A DNA stretch of 64,000 bases from Corinectria fuckeliana (lineage: Eukaryota; Ascomycota; Sordariomycetes; Hypocreales; Nectriaceae). Each line of letters opens with the position of its first letter. Position 1 is the stretch's first letter. The position numbers were made by a program, and so were the translations under genes. Positions 1 to 11,700 of the stretch are shown here, piece after piece. Under the pieces are notes generated by a model that saw only the letters and a list, made by a program, of their open reading frames with translations, was not told where the DNA came from and did not search any database. The DNA lies in the NCBI GenBank assembly GCA_019137255.1, contig WPDH01000067.1:124001-188000 (forward strand), written 5' to 3'.

Positions 1-1
1 A

Positions 2-310
2 ACGAGTCCCACGTCGTCAGTTCGCTATGTTGCCACCATCAGTCACGGGAAGCGCCCAGGAGAGATCTGCGACCCCAGCGGCCTGTTAAATGACGAGTTC
101 GACCGCGGCGACCTCGAGGGCCGAGCCATGTACGGATACGAGATTCTAAGGCTTGAAGAGCTTCCAGCACCCTACACTCTCGAGGACATGAAACAGAGGG
201 GTTGGTTGAAAGGGGCGCCTCAGAAGTACTGTTTCGTTAAGCCGTCGATGGAAGAGGCCCTAAGCATGGTGCCATTGCGGCTGATCTTTGATACTGCTCA
301 TAATGAATAG
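2..310 (+). CDS. 3' end of a probable PUA/ASCH-like domain protein (partial)
   Basis: The frame is open from base 2 to the TAG at 308-310, so about 102 C-terminal residues are present and the start lies off the left edge. Visible elements are a YVATISHGKRPGEI stretch, a GLLNDEFDRG stretch, a YGYEILRLEELP strand-like segment and the end GWLKGAPQKYCFV. Alternating short hydrophobic strands with a Gly-Ala-Pro-Gln-Lys turn near the end recall fungal ASCH/PUA-like proteins that some genomes label AT DNA binding protein. That family link is from memory of the pattern, not from an alignment. The internal ATG at 128 is unlikely to be the true start because similarity-like sequence continues upstream of it. 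Function unknown. Confidence 0.55.
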   Translation, partial: TSPTSSVRYVATISHGKRPGEICDPSGLLNDEFDRGDLEGRAMYGYEILRLEELPAPYTLEDMKQRGWLKGAPQKYCFVKPSMEEALSMVPLRLIFDTAHNE

Positions 311-1636
311 GAACATGAGGGCCTGGTTGGTGGCCAGGTGATTCTTTAAAGCTGCCCGATCCGTCAGACATTGGATCCAGGCTGCCTACAACTATGAGCC
401 GCACGCCTGGGCGGCAGGCACAGTCAACACAGCAGACGCGAAGGTGCATCTCACAAATAACTGTACTTTTGAGGAAGGAAAACAAAGACTCGAAGAAATG
501 AGTTTATAAGTCATCATACGTATATTAGATCTAACGCAATTGCTATCTGACATACAACCTACTCAGGCTCATGTGCCTTCTCAATGTACCTAGACTCGCC
601 CCAAGTTAGTACCTCCCCACCTAGTAAGTAGCAAACGATAACGCCACAGGTGCTAGAGCAGCCGCCACGTTAGCGCATCTGTGCTCCAAGCCTCATCCAT
701 TCATCCCTCCATCCTCCCTCGTCTGTTGGAGACGACCATCCACCCAACTTTCTATCTTCCTTCTTCTTCATCTCGCACTCTCCACGCCTATCGTTCGTCT
801 CGCAACTCTCCCCGTATACCTCGGCGATCGCATAACCGAGGAAGCTTCTTCTGTCTACGTCGCCCTTCTCCTACACCTCCGGCCTCTTCGATTTCCGCGC
901 CCTTGCCATTGTGGCCTGGCCCGCCATCTGTCCCTCCCAACCTAGATAATAACGTTGAAACCCCCTTTCCCCGACGCCGAGACTCCACGAATATACACGC
1001 CAGCTTCTGCCTCACCTCACCCGCTTGTTGGCCTCTGTCCGGCCATTTCCTCCCGCCTACCATCGCCCTAAACGAGCGCTAAAGCCGACGAACTTGCTGC
1101 CAGTCTGCATCCCCCCCTGCATCCGAGGATTACAACGACAGCCGGTCCCAAGTTAACGATTTCGGAGTCGTATCGATCTGCGTCGACGCCCTCAGCTACG
1201 CGCCGCGCCATCGGTCACATCACCAGCTTGTTGGGTGATTTGGTCTCGATCAGGCTACCATCACAAACGAGCGATTCGTTACTGATCAGCCCCTCGTCGC
1301 TAAGGGACCTCGTGGTCTTTGCCAGGCGATGTGGCGGGGGAGGTGGACCTCGTGAACTGATATCTGGGGATCGAGGTCGGAAGAGCCCAACAACTTTGCC
1401 GAGACAACTCATTATACTCCTAGCCTGTGGTTCCATGAGGTCCTGCGAATAGTCATCACTGCTCGACCGCTCGCCTTTGAAAGCACCCTTGCTCTTCCGC
1501 CGCTCTTCCGGGTCCACAATCCTTCGAGCCGTTGCGCCATCCAACTTCTTGTCTGCCTACTTATTCACGACCCTGTTTTCGTTCAATTGCCTCAAGCACA
1601 TCTCACTGGTGTTTTTGTCCTCCTGGACCGCTGGGG
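311..1636. other. Intergenic region and long leader upstream of the 1637 gene
   Basis: This stretch holds the 3' flank of the left-edge gene and a pyrimidine-rich run from about 690 to 1120 that looks like a long 5' leader or promoter of the gene starting at 1637. Several open frames occur on both strands (for example 681-1082 plus, 788-1063 minus, 1215-1544 minus). None shows a recognisable domain, and their composition (Ser, Pro, Arg runs) is that of translated CT-rich DNA. I see no RNA gene or repeat unit here. Confidence 0.5.
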
Positions 1637-3583
1637 ATGGATCCACGATTTCCTACCACTCGCGAGGACCTGTACAACCTACAGATGGAACTGAAGCAAG
1701 TCCAGTATGCGCAGAGCAATCATGCAGAGCGTCTTTTACGGTTGGAAAAGCGGCAAGCGGATGACGCTGCGCTGAAGTCGGTTTGGAACTCTCCCTTTCC
1801 TGGCGTCTTGGGCGGCACTCCCCAGCAAGGTGCGTCAAAAGCCTCCCTTCTCAACCAGAAGCTGTGAATAACTCTAACCATGGACGTCCCAGGCCCGGTC
1901 CAGATGCCCCACGCCGATGTATTTGACGACTTGGACGAGCAGGGTGAGCAACTTTTGGGCTCCCTTCACCTGGGTCCCGCGGAAGAGGAGCCAGTTCGTC
2001 GGGGTGCCGCTTCGCGAGCCAATAGTGTTCGCTTCGATGAAAGTGCCTTGCACGGATCCAACTGGGGTGGCCAGAGCAGCCGCCACTCAGGCGATTTTGG
2101 TCCTGTTCGTCCCGGGAGCGGCCTGATGATGGAACGCTCGCTATCACACAAGTCGGATGGGAGACACAGTTCCGCTGGGCATTCAGTGCATTCTCACCAT
2201 TCCGTTGCCTCAGGCCGAGCCAGCAGCTTGGGCCTCGATAACAACTTTGCGGTTGGAGATGACGATGATTCGTTCGACATCCCAGAGCCTCCTCCCTCCT
2301 TCTTCGTGCTTGGGACGGTCCCCTCGATAGTGCGGTGCTGGCTCACAACCAACTTCGCGCATGGCACTCTTCTCTATGCCGACGTTTGCTCTGGGTCTCA
2401 GAAGTCTACCGTTGACTACGGTCTTCTCAAGGATCTCGAACTCCTGGATGAAGTCCAGCGCGATGCCGACGGGACTTACCGCATTAGGTTGAACGTTTAC
2501 TTCGCTGAGGCTGTCATCACCCATCACGGAAGCCGGTCTGGCAGTCCCAAGGGGCCGGTTCCCTCCATCACAGTATTCTTTGAGGTCTTTGGGGCGGAAC
2601 AGGTCGCCCAGAGCACGGACCGGAAGGCTATCGGAATCTTCCTCGGCAGCGATGCTCTGAGGGCGCACTCGGCTGACATTCTCTTCTCGCAAAACACAAT
2701 GACTCTTTACGGTGACGAACGAGAACGGCTACAGGTGCCCTTCGTGCGTCCCGAAGATGACGCTGTGTTCCGAAACCTATGTACAACCAGCGTGATTCCT
2801 GAGAAGCACAAACTGAACGCCAACGCTACACCATTCGTCTTGGGCGAAATGGGCCGGGCCACAGCTCAAGAAGTCGTTTCCGAGACATCATCCAACGCGC
2901 AGCATGAAGCTGAGTCCCACAGTGGTGCGTCCCCTATGGCTCCTCAGGCAGAGCCCAGCAAGGGTCTCGATCCCAGCAGCAGCCTGTCCGACGCAGGCGG
3001 AGACGGCGACGGGCCTGGCAGAGACGCCAATGGATCCGAGTCCGGCAGTAAAGAGTTCCATGGCGGCTCATCGTCTTCATCGGCTCGGCGAGAGTCTTCT
3101 GCTGGCATCTGGGGGTCGTGGCGTCAGGGGACCAGCAACGGGGCTGACGGCTATCGAGAGAGCGTACCGCTGAGCGGTTACCAGCCTGCAGGTCGCGGCA
3201 GTCGTACCATGAAGGTTCTGAAGCCCCAGAAATCGGGCTCGACGTCTGCTAGAACGGGTGCCTCGTATGAGCCCGCTCCGTCTTCCAAGCCGCCTAGTGA
3301 TGGCCGACGCAAGAGTCAACCCAGCCTTGGTGGTGAAAACGGCATCAACAGTGGCAAACGATGGGATACAAAGCGAGTCGCAAGCATCAGCGGGGAGCCG
3401 AAGTTGCACTTGCGACCACAAACACCGCTACAGTCGCAGCCGCACCCGCAGCCGCTCGCGAGCCGTGAAGTGCGCAACGCGAATGTGCTGCCGCGATCCG
3501 TCAACCCTGTCGGCGTTGCATCGGCCTTTTCGTGGATGACACCGCCGGCCAAACCCAAGGGAACTACTGCAGGTATGGAGTAG
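1637..3583 (+). CDS. Fungal protein with degenerate retropepsin-like region (often labelled ubiquitin hydrolase 19)
   Basis: Two exons, 1637-1829 and 1893-3583, join in phase across a 63-nt intron with donor GTGCGT, a CTAAC branch point and a CAG acceptor, giving about 627 residues. Residues 1-65 form a short coiled-coil-like N-terminus rich in Gln and Leu. Residues 65-200 are low-complexity Ser/His/Gly. Residues about 205-345 are folded-looking and resemble a retropepsin: a strand, then VCSGS where the active-site Asp-Ser/Thr-Gly should be, a LKDLELL helix, and later FLGSDALRAHSADILF, which matches the ILGxDxLxxxxAxIDF end of aspartic proteases. The rest is disordered. Related fungal proteins are commonly called ubiquitin carboxyl-terminal hydrolase 19, yet no USP Cys or His box is visible here. 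Role unknown. Confidence 0.85.
1830..1892 (+). other. Intron of the 1637 gene
   Basis: A GTGCGT donor follows GGCACTCCCCAGCAAG, a CTAAC sits at about 1873-1877, and the acceptor is CAG ending at 1892. Removing the 63 nt keeps the frame, with a split codon of one plus two bases. The ATG at 1880 lies inside this intron, so it is not the protein start. Confidence 0.8.
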
Positions 3584-3968
3584 ATGGCCTACGGTAGCGA
3601 TATGGCGGGTTCTGCCGGGCTTGTGGACTCCCATGGCTTGTTTTCTTTGGACTCCTTTGTAGACTCAGCCTACGTCCCCGCACGAGGCATGTGTTCGACT
3701 AGAAATAGTAGAGAAGGAAACTCACGTTGAAGGCACAGTCGATGCAGACAGAGGATGATAATGTGTAGTCACGACAGTGGGAGTGGTAATGAAAGGCATG
3801 TCAGAAAAGGGGGCCGCTTCAGGCTCCGTGGAAATTAAATCAGAGTTGATTAAAAGATTGACTTCTTTGATTTTGTTCTCACTAGATGATGGGATATATG
3901 TGTGACTATATGTACTATGCTCTACGTACTCTGCCTTGCCCGTAGCCTGCATGTTCGTCTGGTCCAAT
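3584..3968. other. Tail-to-tail intergenic region
   Basis: Shared 3' flank of the convergent 1637-3583 and 3969-4846 genes. It is AT-richer around 3830-3930. No gene or RNA is seen. Confidence 0.5.
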
Positions 3969-4846
3969 CTACATCTTGGGGCCAGGGGGCAGCGACTGCA
4001 AGACCTTCTTGGTGTCGGCTGAAGATCCCTTGACGACGTTGATGAGGCCCTTGAAGCCCGGGTGCGCAGCATCGCCAACGCACTCGTACATCCAGCTCTC
4101 GCTCGAGGTTACGGTAATGCCGGGCTCGGCGCGCAGCCTGTCCAGCGCAAGGCCGACCTCGCCGGGGTTGCAAGACGACACGCCGTCGGCGATGACGTAG
4201 ACTCGGTGGCCGGCGTCGCGCAGGTCGAGGGCGGTCTGGGTGATGCAGATGTGCGACTCGATGCCGACGAGGGCGATCTGCGAGGGCGTCGCGGCGAGGG
4301 CGGCGGCGACGGGCGGGATGAACATGGAGAAGCGCGTCTTGTCGTGGGGCGGCGAAGGGAGCAGCTCGGCGAGGGCGGGGACAGTCGGGCCGAGCTTGGC
4401 GGACGTCTGCGTGGTGGTGATGACGGGGATGGAGAGCGGCGCGGCGAAGTGGAGGAGCTTCTGGGTGGTGATGACGCTGGGCGGGTTGCTCTGTTAGCAA
4501 GCGAGCTGAGCTGAGCTGAGCTGAGTTGGGTGAGTTGGATTGGGCTGGGCTGGGCTGGACCGGGTTTGGTGATGGTTGGGGTGCTGGTGTTGAAGGGGGG
4601 GATCCAATTCGTACGTACATCTTGTCGAACTCGTGGATGGCGGTACGGAACTTGTCCTGGATGTCGCAAACACTACATGGGGGCTGATCAGTGTCTCTTC
4701 TCGTTTCGTTTCCTCGACGTTGCATCATACAGAATTGCCGGGTTCTCTGCAGTCTCTGGTCAGCGGCGCGTGGCGTGACGGAACGTCGAGGCGAGGGCAG
4801 AGCGGAACTCACTGAACCGCAGGTCGGCCGGAGCGGAGGACGACAT
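3969..4846 (-). CDS. Isochorismatase-family cysteine hydrolase
   Basis: Four exons on the minus strand: 4846-4813, 4746-4731, 4672-4619 and 4488-3969. All phases agree and give 207 residues, the usual size for single-domain isochorismatase/YcaC/ISOC1-like hydrolases. The catalytic triad is visible: Asp in LVCDIQDKF, Lys in TQTSAKLG, and Cys in IESHICITQTALDL. The second exon is only 16 nt and supplies the NPAIL strand just before the Asp, so it cannot be skipped without losing the core. The substrate cannot be read from the sequence. An in-frame upstream ATG at 5092 would add an Arg-rich leader and a Ser run encoded by a (GGA)n repeat. That form would look mitochondrial. I chose the ATG at 4846 because similarity starts there. 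The exon 3/4 join (AT plus C, giving Ile) is the least certain. Confidence 0.85.
4501..4560. repeat. Intronic pentanucleotide repeats
   Basis: The intron between exons 3 and 4 of the isochorismatase-family gene has about four to five GAGCT units followed by imperfect GTTGG and GGGCT units. The acceptor region lies directly beside it. It is a local simple-sequence tract that may vary in length between strains. Confidence 0.7.
4731..4746 (-). other. 16-nt microexon
   Basis: Read on the minus strand, CTGCAG ends the upstream intron, 16 nt encode the bases completing K-N-P-A-I-L, and GTATGA begins the next intron. The reading frame joins exactly to exon 1 (ending at 4813) and exon 3 (starting at 4672). 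The encoded residues fit the strand that precedes the catalytic Asp in this family. Confidence 0.65.
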
Positions 4847-5701
4847 GTTGCGAAACTGCAGCTTTGACAGGACGGGGGCTTTGAAGGAGGAGGAGGAGGA
4901 GGAGGAGGAGGAGGAGGGCGCAGAGGCTGGCGGTCGAGGGGAACAAGGTTGTAGATGGCAGAAGGAGGAGTGATGGTAGAGGCGAAGACCAGGACGACGG
5001 CGCACAACCTCGGCGCTACGAAGCTGGAGGCCACGTCGACAGGTGCCGAGGGCTCTCGGACCGGCCGCTTGCATGGCCGAGGCAGTAATCAAAACGAGTC
5101 AATAAGGGAGGGGAAATAAGCAATGTTGTTTTGCAAATGGTCTCTCGTCGTCCTCTCTCTCGCCGTCGCGCATCGAGACACAACGGAGGCGATGTTATAT
5201 TGGAGTGGATTGGAGTGGATTGGAGTGGACATGATGGGTCCGCACCCAAGACATCGGTCCAAGACAGACCCCTTCGGAGCTCGGGTCCTCCTCCGTCATC
5301 GCGGGGCAGCGGATGCGCGGGGGGGGGGGGGGCTTGGTCGGTGCATTAGCGGGGTTTGCTCGCTGGAGCGTCGGCATTCCAGGGAGCTACGGATACACCC
5401 CACTACCTACGGTACCTAACACCACTGTAGTATAGCACATTCAGGAGTCGGGAGTCAGTCAAGCAAGACACACCAAGATATCAATTCTATAACCTTCATG
5501 TGCGATATAACAATCCTCTCTCTCTATAAGAAATCAATCCTCTAAGCATCCATGCATCGAGCCTCAGTTATTGACGTGTTTCCCTCGTAATACAAAATGC
5601 AACATCTAACATTCAACCCCAACTCCATAATATGCATCACCAACACACTGGCAACCTCCTCGACTGCCTCACGACTGTCTCTCTCTCTCTCTCTCTCTTT
5701 C
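4847..5701. other. Intergenic region with simple repeats
   Basis: Promoter side of the 3969-4846 gene and 3' flank of MDN1. It contains three GGAGTGGATT-like units near 5203-5230, a run of 14 G at 5319-5332, and a (CT)n run at about 5678-5698 just before the MDN1 stop. No supportable gene is seen apart from the possible N-terminal extension to 5092. Confidence 0.6.
4885..4917. repeat. (GGA)n trinucleotide repeat
   Basis: About eleven GGA/GAG units on the plus strand. If the upstream ATG at 5092 of the isochorismatase-family gene is used, it encodes a run of about ten Ser residues. Otherwise it lies in the 5' leader. Confidence 0.8.
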
Positions 5702-8700
5702 TCAGGCATTAACCTCGGCGAACCACGTCCGGAGAAGTCCCGCCAACGCGTTCGGCAACTCGTCCAAGTGGTGCACAATTAGATAGTACTGGAACGGGAA
5801 CGTGTCCAGGTACCGCTCAATCACTACCCGGCTCTCTCCTCCGTCCCGCACGAACTTGGCTTCCTTCAGCTCTAGCACGCTGTCTCCCTTCTTCTTGTCC
5901 GTGTCGTCCATGATGATGAACACAATCATCACCCGCTCCTCCATCGCCTCACGCAGCTGCCGACGAATCGACTCGTGTGCCGACGACGGTGTCAGGCCGT
6001 CGGAGAGGATCAGCGCCAGCTGCCACAGGTCCGAGCCTCCGCTGCCCTGCTGACGTGCCGTTCGGAATGTCTCCATGGTCTGCTGAATGAGAAGCCCGAT
6101 ATCCGTCCGGTCCTGCGAGAAGTTGAACTTCTGAAGCACCTTGGCGCCCGCGTCAGACGCAAACGGATCCGTCAAGGCGTGAGCCGTGAAAACGTCAGCG
6201 CCGAAGCCCATCACACCCACCTGGCCTGCCTCCAACATCGCCAGTGATCTTGACACCATCACCAGAGACTCCATTGCCAGCTTGCCCGAGGACGACTCTC
6301 CCATGCTCTTGCTGTCGTCCACGCAAAGCATGATTTGGTACGTGCGCTTCGTAGGGACCGCTCGTCGCATCCAGATCTTGTCCCGCTTGTAACTCGATGC
6401 GATATAAGGGATGATGCGCTTGATGTTGAGTCGCTTGCCCGTTCGGAATGCTCCAGAGAGCTTTGTCGATTGCGAGGGCGTCAGGATCAGCCGGAGCTGC
6501 GATGTCAGAGCCAGCGACAGCGAGTGCGTCTTGGTTTGAAACTCGGACCATTGCTGCAGCGACTCGCCGAAATCCCGAAGTGGCCGCTCATCTGAAATGT
6601 GCGTCGTCGAGAGCTGCGTCGAAGTCTCTTGTATTTGATCCTCGTCGTCCTCTTCCGCCATCTGTGCTTCCGGCTCCGAAGGAGTGCTTTCGCGATTGTA
6701 GTTACCCTGCCGTGTCTTTACGCCAGATCGGGTGTCGTCCTGGTCTTTCTCGTCGTCCTGTTTGTTCGCATCCGGCGTTTCCGCTGAATCGGCGACGTCC
6801 ATCATGTCGGGCTCCTGCTCAGCCTCCTCGTCCTTGTCTTCGTCCATCAGGCGGCTAGAAGGATCTTGATTCTCCTCATCGATGGCCATCGACTCGTCGA
6901 TGGGCTGGACTTGATCGTCGTCTGTCGTTCCCATGGCTTGGGTGTCAGCAGCGGTGTTGTCATCTTGAAGGTGCTGGAATTCACGTCGGCTCTGGTCCGC
7001 CTCTGGATCCTGGGGTGCATCTTCCTGCTTGTCGTCCGTCTGCTCGGCGCTCTTGATGTCCTCCTGCTGTCGGTGCCAGCGTTCCAAGGCGTCGCCAAGC
7101 TTCTTGAAAGGGTCGCTGCGCGTCGAGTCCGTGCTGTCTTGCTCTTGCTTGGCCTTTTCTACCGTCTCTTTCGATCGAGACATAGATCCCTTGTTTCCAG
7201 TGCTGGTATCTTGGTCGGCAGCTCCGTCACCAATCTCACCGTCTTCCTGCTGCGCGGCGTTGCTTTGGAACTTTTCATCGATATCCATGGACTCGGCATT
7301 CTGCTCTTGACCAGAGCTCTTGACGTCGCTTGGCGCGGCGTTCTCCGTATCTGCGGTGGCGTTATCCTGAGGCGGTTGAGCCTGATCTGTTTGCTCTTCA
7401 GACTCGTCGGGCTTCTCCTCTTCTTCCTCGGCCCTGGGTTCGTCCTCGGCCCTGGGTTCGTCCTGGACTTCGTCATTGGCTCCAGCCTTCTCCTCGGCCT
7501 CCTCTTCTTCGCCGCCCTCAGCCTCATCTTCTTTGGCTTCTTCCTGCAGCTGTGCTTGTGCTCCGGCATCAGACTCGTCGTCCTTGTCATCGACCATCTC
7601 CTGATCCTCGGCTTCTTGTTTCTCCTCCTCAATGTCCGATAAATCGTCCAGGTCATCACTGTCCGAACCTGATTCATGCTCCTCGCCGAGGTCAATGTCC
7701 ATCTCGTCAGGCAGAGCCAAGGTGTCGTTCTCCTCTGCCGTCTTCTCCTGCCGGTTCATTTCGTCCTGGGCCTTGACATCTTCCTCCTCCGCATCGACGT
7801 CTTCCTCTTCCTGCTCCTGCTCACCAGCGTCTTCCACCTCTGGATCTTTTTCACCGTCCTGCCTTTTCGCATCATCGTCTGCCATCTGCTCGTCGTCTTT
7901 CTTCTGTCCCTTGGCTTTGTCTCCTTGTTGGTCTTTCTCGGCCTTCTCCTCATCCTCTCCATCCCACATTTTCTCGTCGACAGCGGTAGGATCTAGATCA
8001 TCAACGTCTCCTGCTTCTTCGTCAATGTCGTCATTCTCCTCTTCTTCGTCTCCATTCTTGGACCCTTCTTCTTCTTCATCGGCCCCATCAACGCTGTTCA
8101 TGTCTCCCTCCATCTCTTGGTCTGCCATGTCCACAGCATCCTGTTCGTCTTCCATCTCTCCATTTTCTTCTTTGTTAGCTTCCTGGGCCAGCTCGGAGAG
8201 GTCTTCGTCTGGCTGGATATCCTTGCTGATGTCTTCAGCGCCTACTCCGTCTCCAAGACCAGTTCCCGACTCAACGTTGCCCGACTCGCCAGATGTCTCA
8301 TCAGACTTTTCTTTGGGGGTGCAGAAACCTTGGGTAGCAATCTGGGCGAATGACTTAGTCATGTTGTATGCCATGTGTGCCAGTGCCCCGTGAATGTTGA
8401 CAAATTGGGCAATAGATTGCTGACACAGAGCAAAGAACTCGGTCAGGATGGGAGTTGCGACTGCCATTAAACCCATGGCTGCTTGACTTAGCTGTGGTTG
8501 CTCTAGATCAAGATGCCTCATCATTTCGATGCAGCTGGTGGTACTTTCCCCAACTTCATTGATATGAAGCTTCTTAATCAAAGACAGAAATCCGTCGCTA
8601 TGCTTTGTGAGCCAACCAGGCTCATCTTCCTTTCTAGGAATAACACTAGCTGCCTTTCGCGCTCCCTCGACAGCAACAAGTACCTTGTCGCAGAGCGTTG

Positions 8701-11700
8701 AAATGGCATTCGCGAAGGTCGACAACTCCAGTTCAGATGTGGGTGCGTCGATGGCGTGCACCGTGACGTTGGTCCAGCCACGCACTTGCTGAAGGACGAA
8801 GCCAATATTCGGCTGCTCCGAGATCATATTGTCAAGCGCGCTCTGTAAACTCTCCAGCTCACCAGAGAAGTCTGTTTCCACCTTCACTGCCCCCTCCGAG
8901 ACCAAGCCTTCGGGCAATTGACTAAGGGCGTGATACGTGGTTTCGAGTGTTTGGAATCGGCCAGACCAAGAGTTGAGCTGGTCCAGGACCAGGTCGTGCT
9001 TCGTTTCTTCGAACTTTCCATGAATCTCAATGAGACGGCTAGCGAGTTTGAGAATTTGAATCAGCCAGGGAAGAAGGCGGTCCCAGTCAAAACTATTCTT
9101 CTTTCGAATCAAAGCACCGTTGTCCACGAATTTCCCAAGGCTTTGGAAATGGTTCGTTGCTTTCTGGAGTGATGACAGCGACATAGCAGCCGATGAAATT
9201 GAGATCCTCTGAGTCAAAAGGAGATGGAGCATGCCCTCAACGAACCCGAGACTTCGGCCAACTTCGGCACCAGTAAGATCCTCGGAATGTTCTCGAGAGG
9301 CCGTCCTTGCCTTTGGAACAAGGTCGAGCATCTTGTGGAAGTAATAATCGATTGCGTCCATCGCCTTGCTCCCAGGGAGATCGACAGGCTGGACCGACGC
9401 GAGGATGATCGATAGTGAATCTTGCTCAGCAAGTCTGTCTTGTCCAAGATTGTACCTCAAGCCCATCTGTCGAAGATCGCGCAAGGTGTCCGCGAACAAC
9501 TTCCGCTTCCTGGTTTTCAAGTGCTTGATTTCATCCTTGTTATCGTCCGTGAAGAAAGGTGGGGTTTCTTTTCGAAGCTCAGCCATCGACTCATTCAAGC
9601 TTGAGACAAAATCATCGACGGCCTGAGGGACCGCGCTGGTCATTTCTGGCGAATCAGAAACCTTTCGCATGACCGAAACCGTTTTCGATGCGTTGGCAAG
9701 TCGTCGGTGGTTGTCTATCCATCCTGGGATAGCCTCATTCACGCGGGAGAAAGCCCCAAGCCCAACATCGGCAGTGGCTTGCTTCTCGGGTGACTGTAAC
9801 TCATGTCGAATCTCCTGATCCGGGAGGCCTTGCTCAATGAGTTGCTTTGCTTCCTGACCCAGTATGCTGCGGAACTTTCTGACGATTCGGAAGAGTTTCT
9901 GGTGTGACTTGCGGGCACTTTCTCGGAGAGCATTGATATTCGTGTCCTTCCAGCTAGCCATGAGTAGGACATCCTTCATCTTCTTCTCGATCGGAAGTCG
10001 ACCCTTCTGAATTGCTTCATCCATGGTCTTCTCATATCGAGAATAGTAATGAATGAAGTTGACCAAGGAGGTTAAGATGACTTCTAGCAGGGGATAATCT
10101 GTTACCAGAAGCTGCAGGTGATTGTGAAGCTGTCTGAGCAAGGCCAGGCGAGCCTTGAACTGGCCAATGATGGAAGTCGAGAAATACACCACCAGGTTCT
10201 CGATAAGAGACGAAGCGTAACCCTTCAGTTCTTCGGCAGAATCCACCATGGACAGGGGAACGGCAATGACGACCTGATAGGCAACAAACCACCAGGAGTA
10301 CGCATCATCCTGGCATTTCTTCTGCTCCATATCAAAGAGGTTGGCCCAGGTCGAGAGCTCCAATCGTCGCCAACGAATAATTGTGTCGGTGAGAGAGTTG
10401 TGAAGGGTGAGGACTGTATGCACACGGCTAGCCCATCCTCCAAACTGCCACTCGTACACATGGCCATGAAGATGTTCTACCTTCGGTAGGATCTTGATCA
10501 GGGGCTCGGTGTGAATGAGCTCGAGAAGCTTATCGCAAGCCTCCAGAACATCTGCTAAAGGTTGCATGTGCCCAATTTCGTCGACGAGTTGGAGTTCACG
10601 GAATCTGGCCTGGATCTTGTGGACCAAAGCAACTAGCTGACGTGCCTCGGCAATATTTGCGTCCGTGTAGATGTTGTACGACTTGTCAACGCTAGTCAAA
10701 GCGAGCGAGTCGATCTTGTCACTAGCCAGAAGCATCGTACTGGCTAGCATCTTGCTCGTTAAACCACGATCCACGTTGGAATGATCTGCAGTCTCTTGGC
10801 TGATTCGATGTCCCACAACTTGGCACAAATCTTCAAGTGATTTCGTTGGTTCCTTAGGATCAAGGAAGATGCGTTTGTGAAGCTCTGCCACCCGAAGAGA
10901 GTGGTCACGAACCTCATCTCGTTTGTTAATGGGTGTACTGTGGTTGACATCGTTGTCGTCGTAGGTTGGGAAAAGCTCATTGAATTCTTCCGCGTCATGC
11001 TCTTCCTCATCTTCCAGGCTACCTCGGAAGCGATACAAACTGCCTTTGGCAGCCTCTTCTTGGCGGTCTGCGTCCAGTCTCTTGGTCCACTCGTCGTAAA
11101 ATATGTGAAAAGATTCGAAGACCAACTCACGTGCTCGGGGGGTGACGGAGTTGATGCCTTCGATAGCGACAACTGCACCCATGTAGTTCAGGAACTCGAA
11201 GCTTCTTCCCGAAAATCCACCAGTAGTTTGATCCCACATAGTGCCTCCAAGAAATGGCGTAACTTGAAGGAGCTCTTCAGAAGCGGAAGGAAGCTTGACG
11301 GCTGCAGTCGCATCGCACAATGAGAGGCCAACCAAGAGGCATCGCAAAAGGTTTGAAGTTGGTCGCGTCATATCTTGATACGCTTCAAATCGAGCCGACA
11401 ATCGATCTAAAAGTCGAAGCACGTTTTCCTTGACAAGCTTGAGCTCTTCAGCAACCCGTGCTGGGTCGGACTCGATGAATTGGAGAGCTGAGGACAGACT
11501 AGGTCCGGTAGCAGCCTTCAGGACGTTCGAAAACTCAGCGTGTAGTCGACTAAGTTCTGATTGCTCTGGTCTGTAGATGGGCTGGACCTCTTTTGGCAAG
11601 GGTCCTAGGGCATCTGCTTCTTGTTCGCGGATTGTGATGCGTTCGCTAGTCTCTTGGCCAGTAAATCGTTTCTCAAAAGCCCGTAGGCCAATGAGGTGAT

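Noticed and set aside
4109..4669. Ser/Pro/Arg-rich minus-strand frame and the 370-codon frame 3922-5034
   Set aside because: Other frames of the isochorismatase-family gene running through its introns; the true frame is fixed by the catalytic motifs and intron phases.
6866..7642. Hydrophobic Leu-rich plus-strand frame of 258 codons resembling a membrane protein
   Set aside because: It is also the antisense shadow of the midasin acidic region; the apparent helices come from reversed Gln/Glu/Asp codons.
7632..8393. Ser-rich plus-strand frame of 253 codons
   Set aside because: It is the antisense of the acidic Glu/Asp arm of midasin; GAG/GAA codons read backwards give Ser, Phe and Leu.
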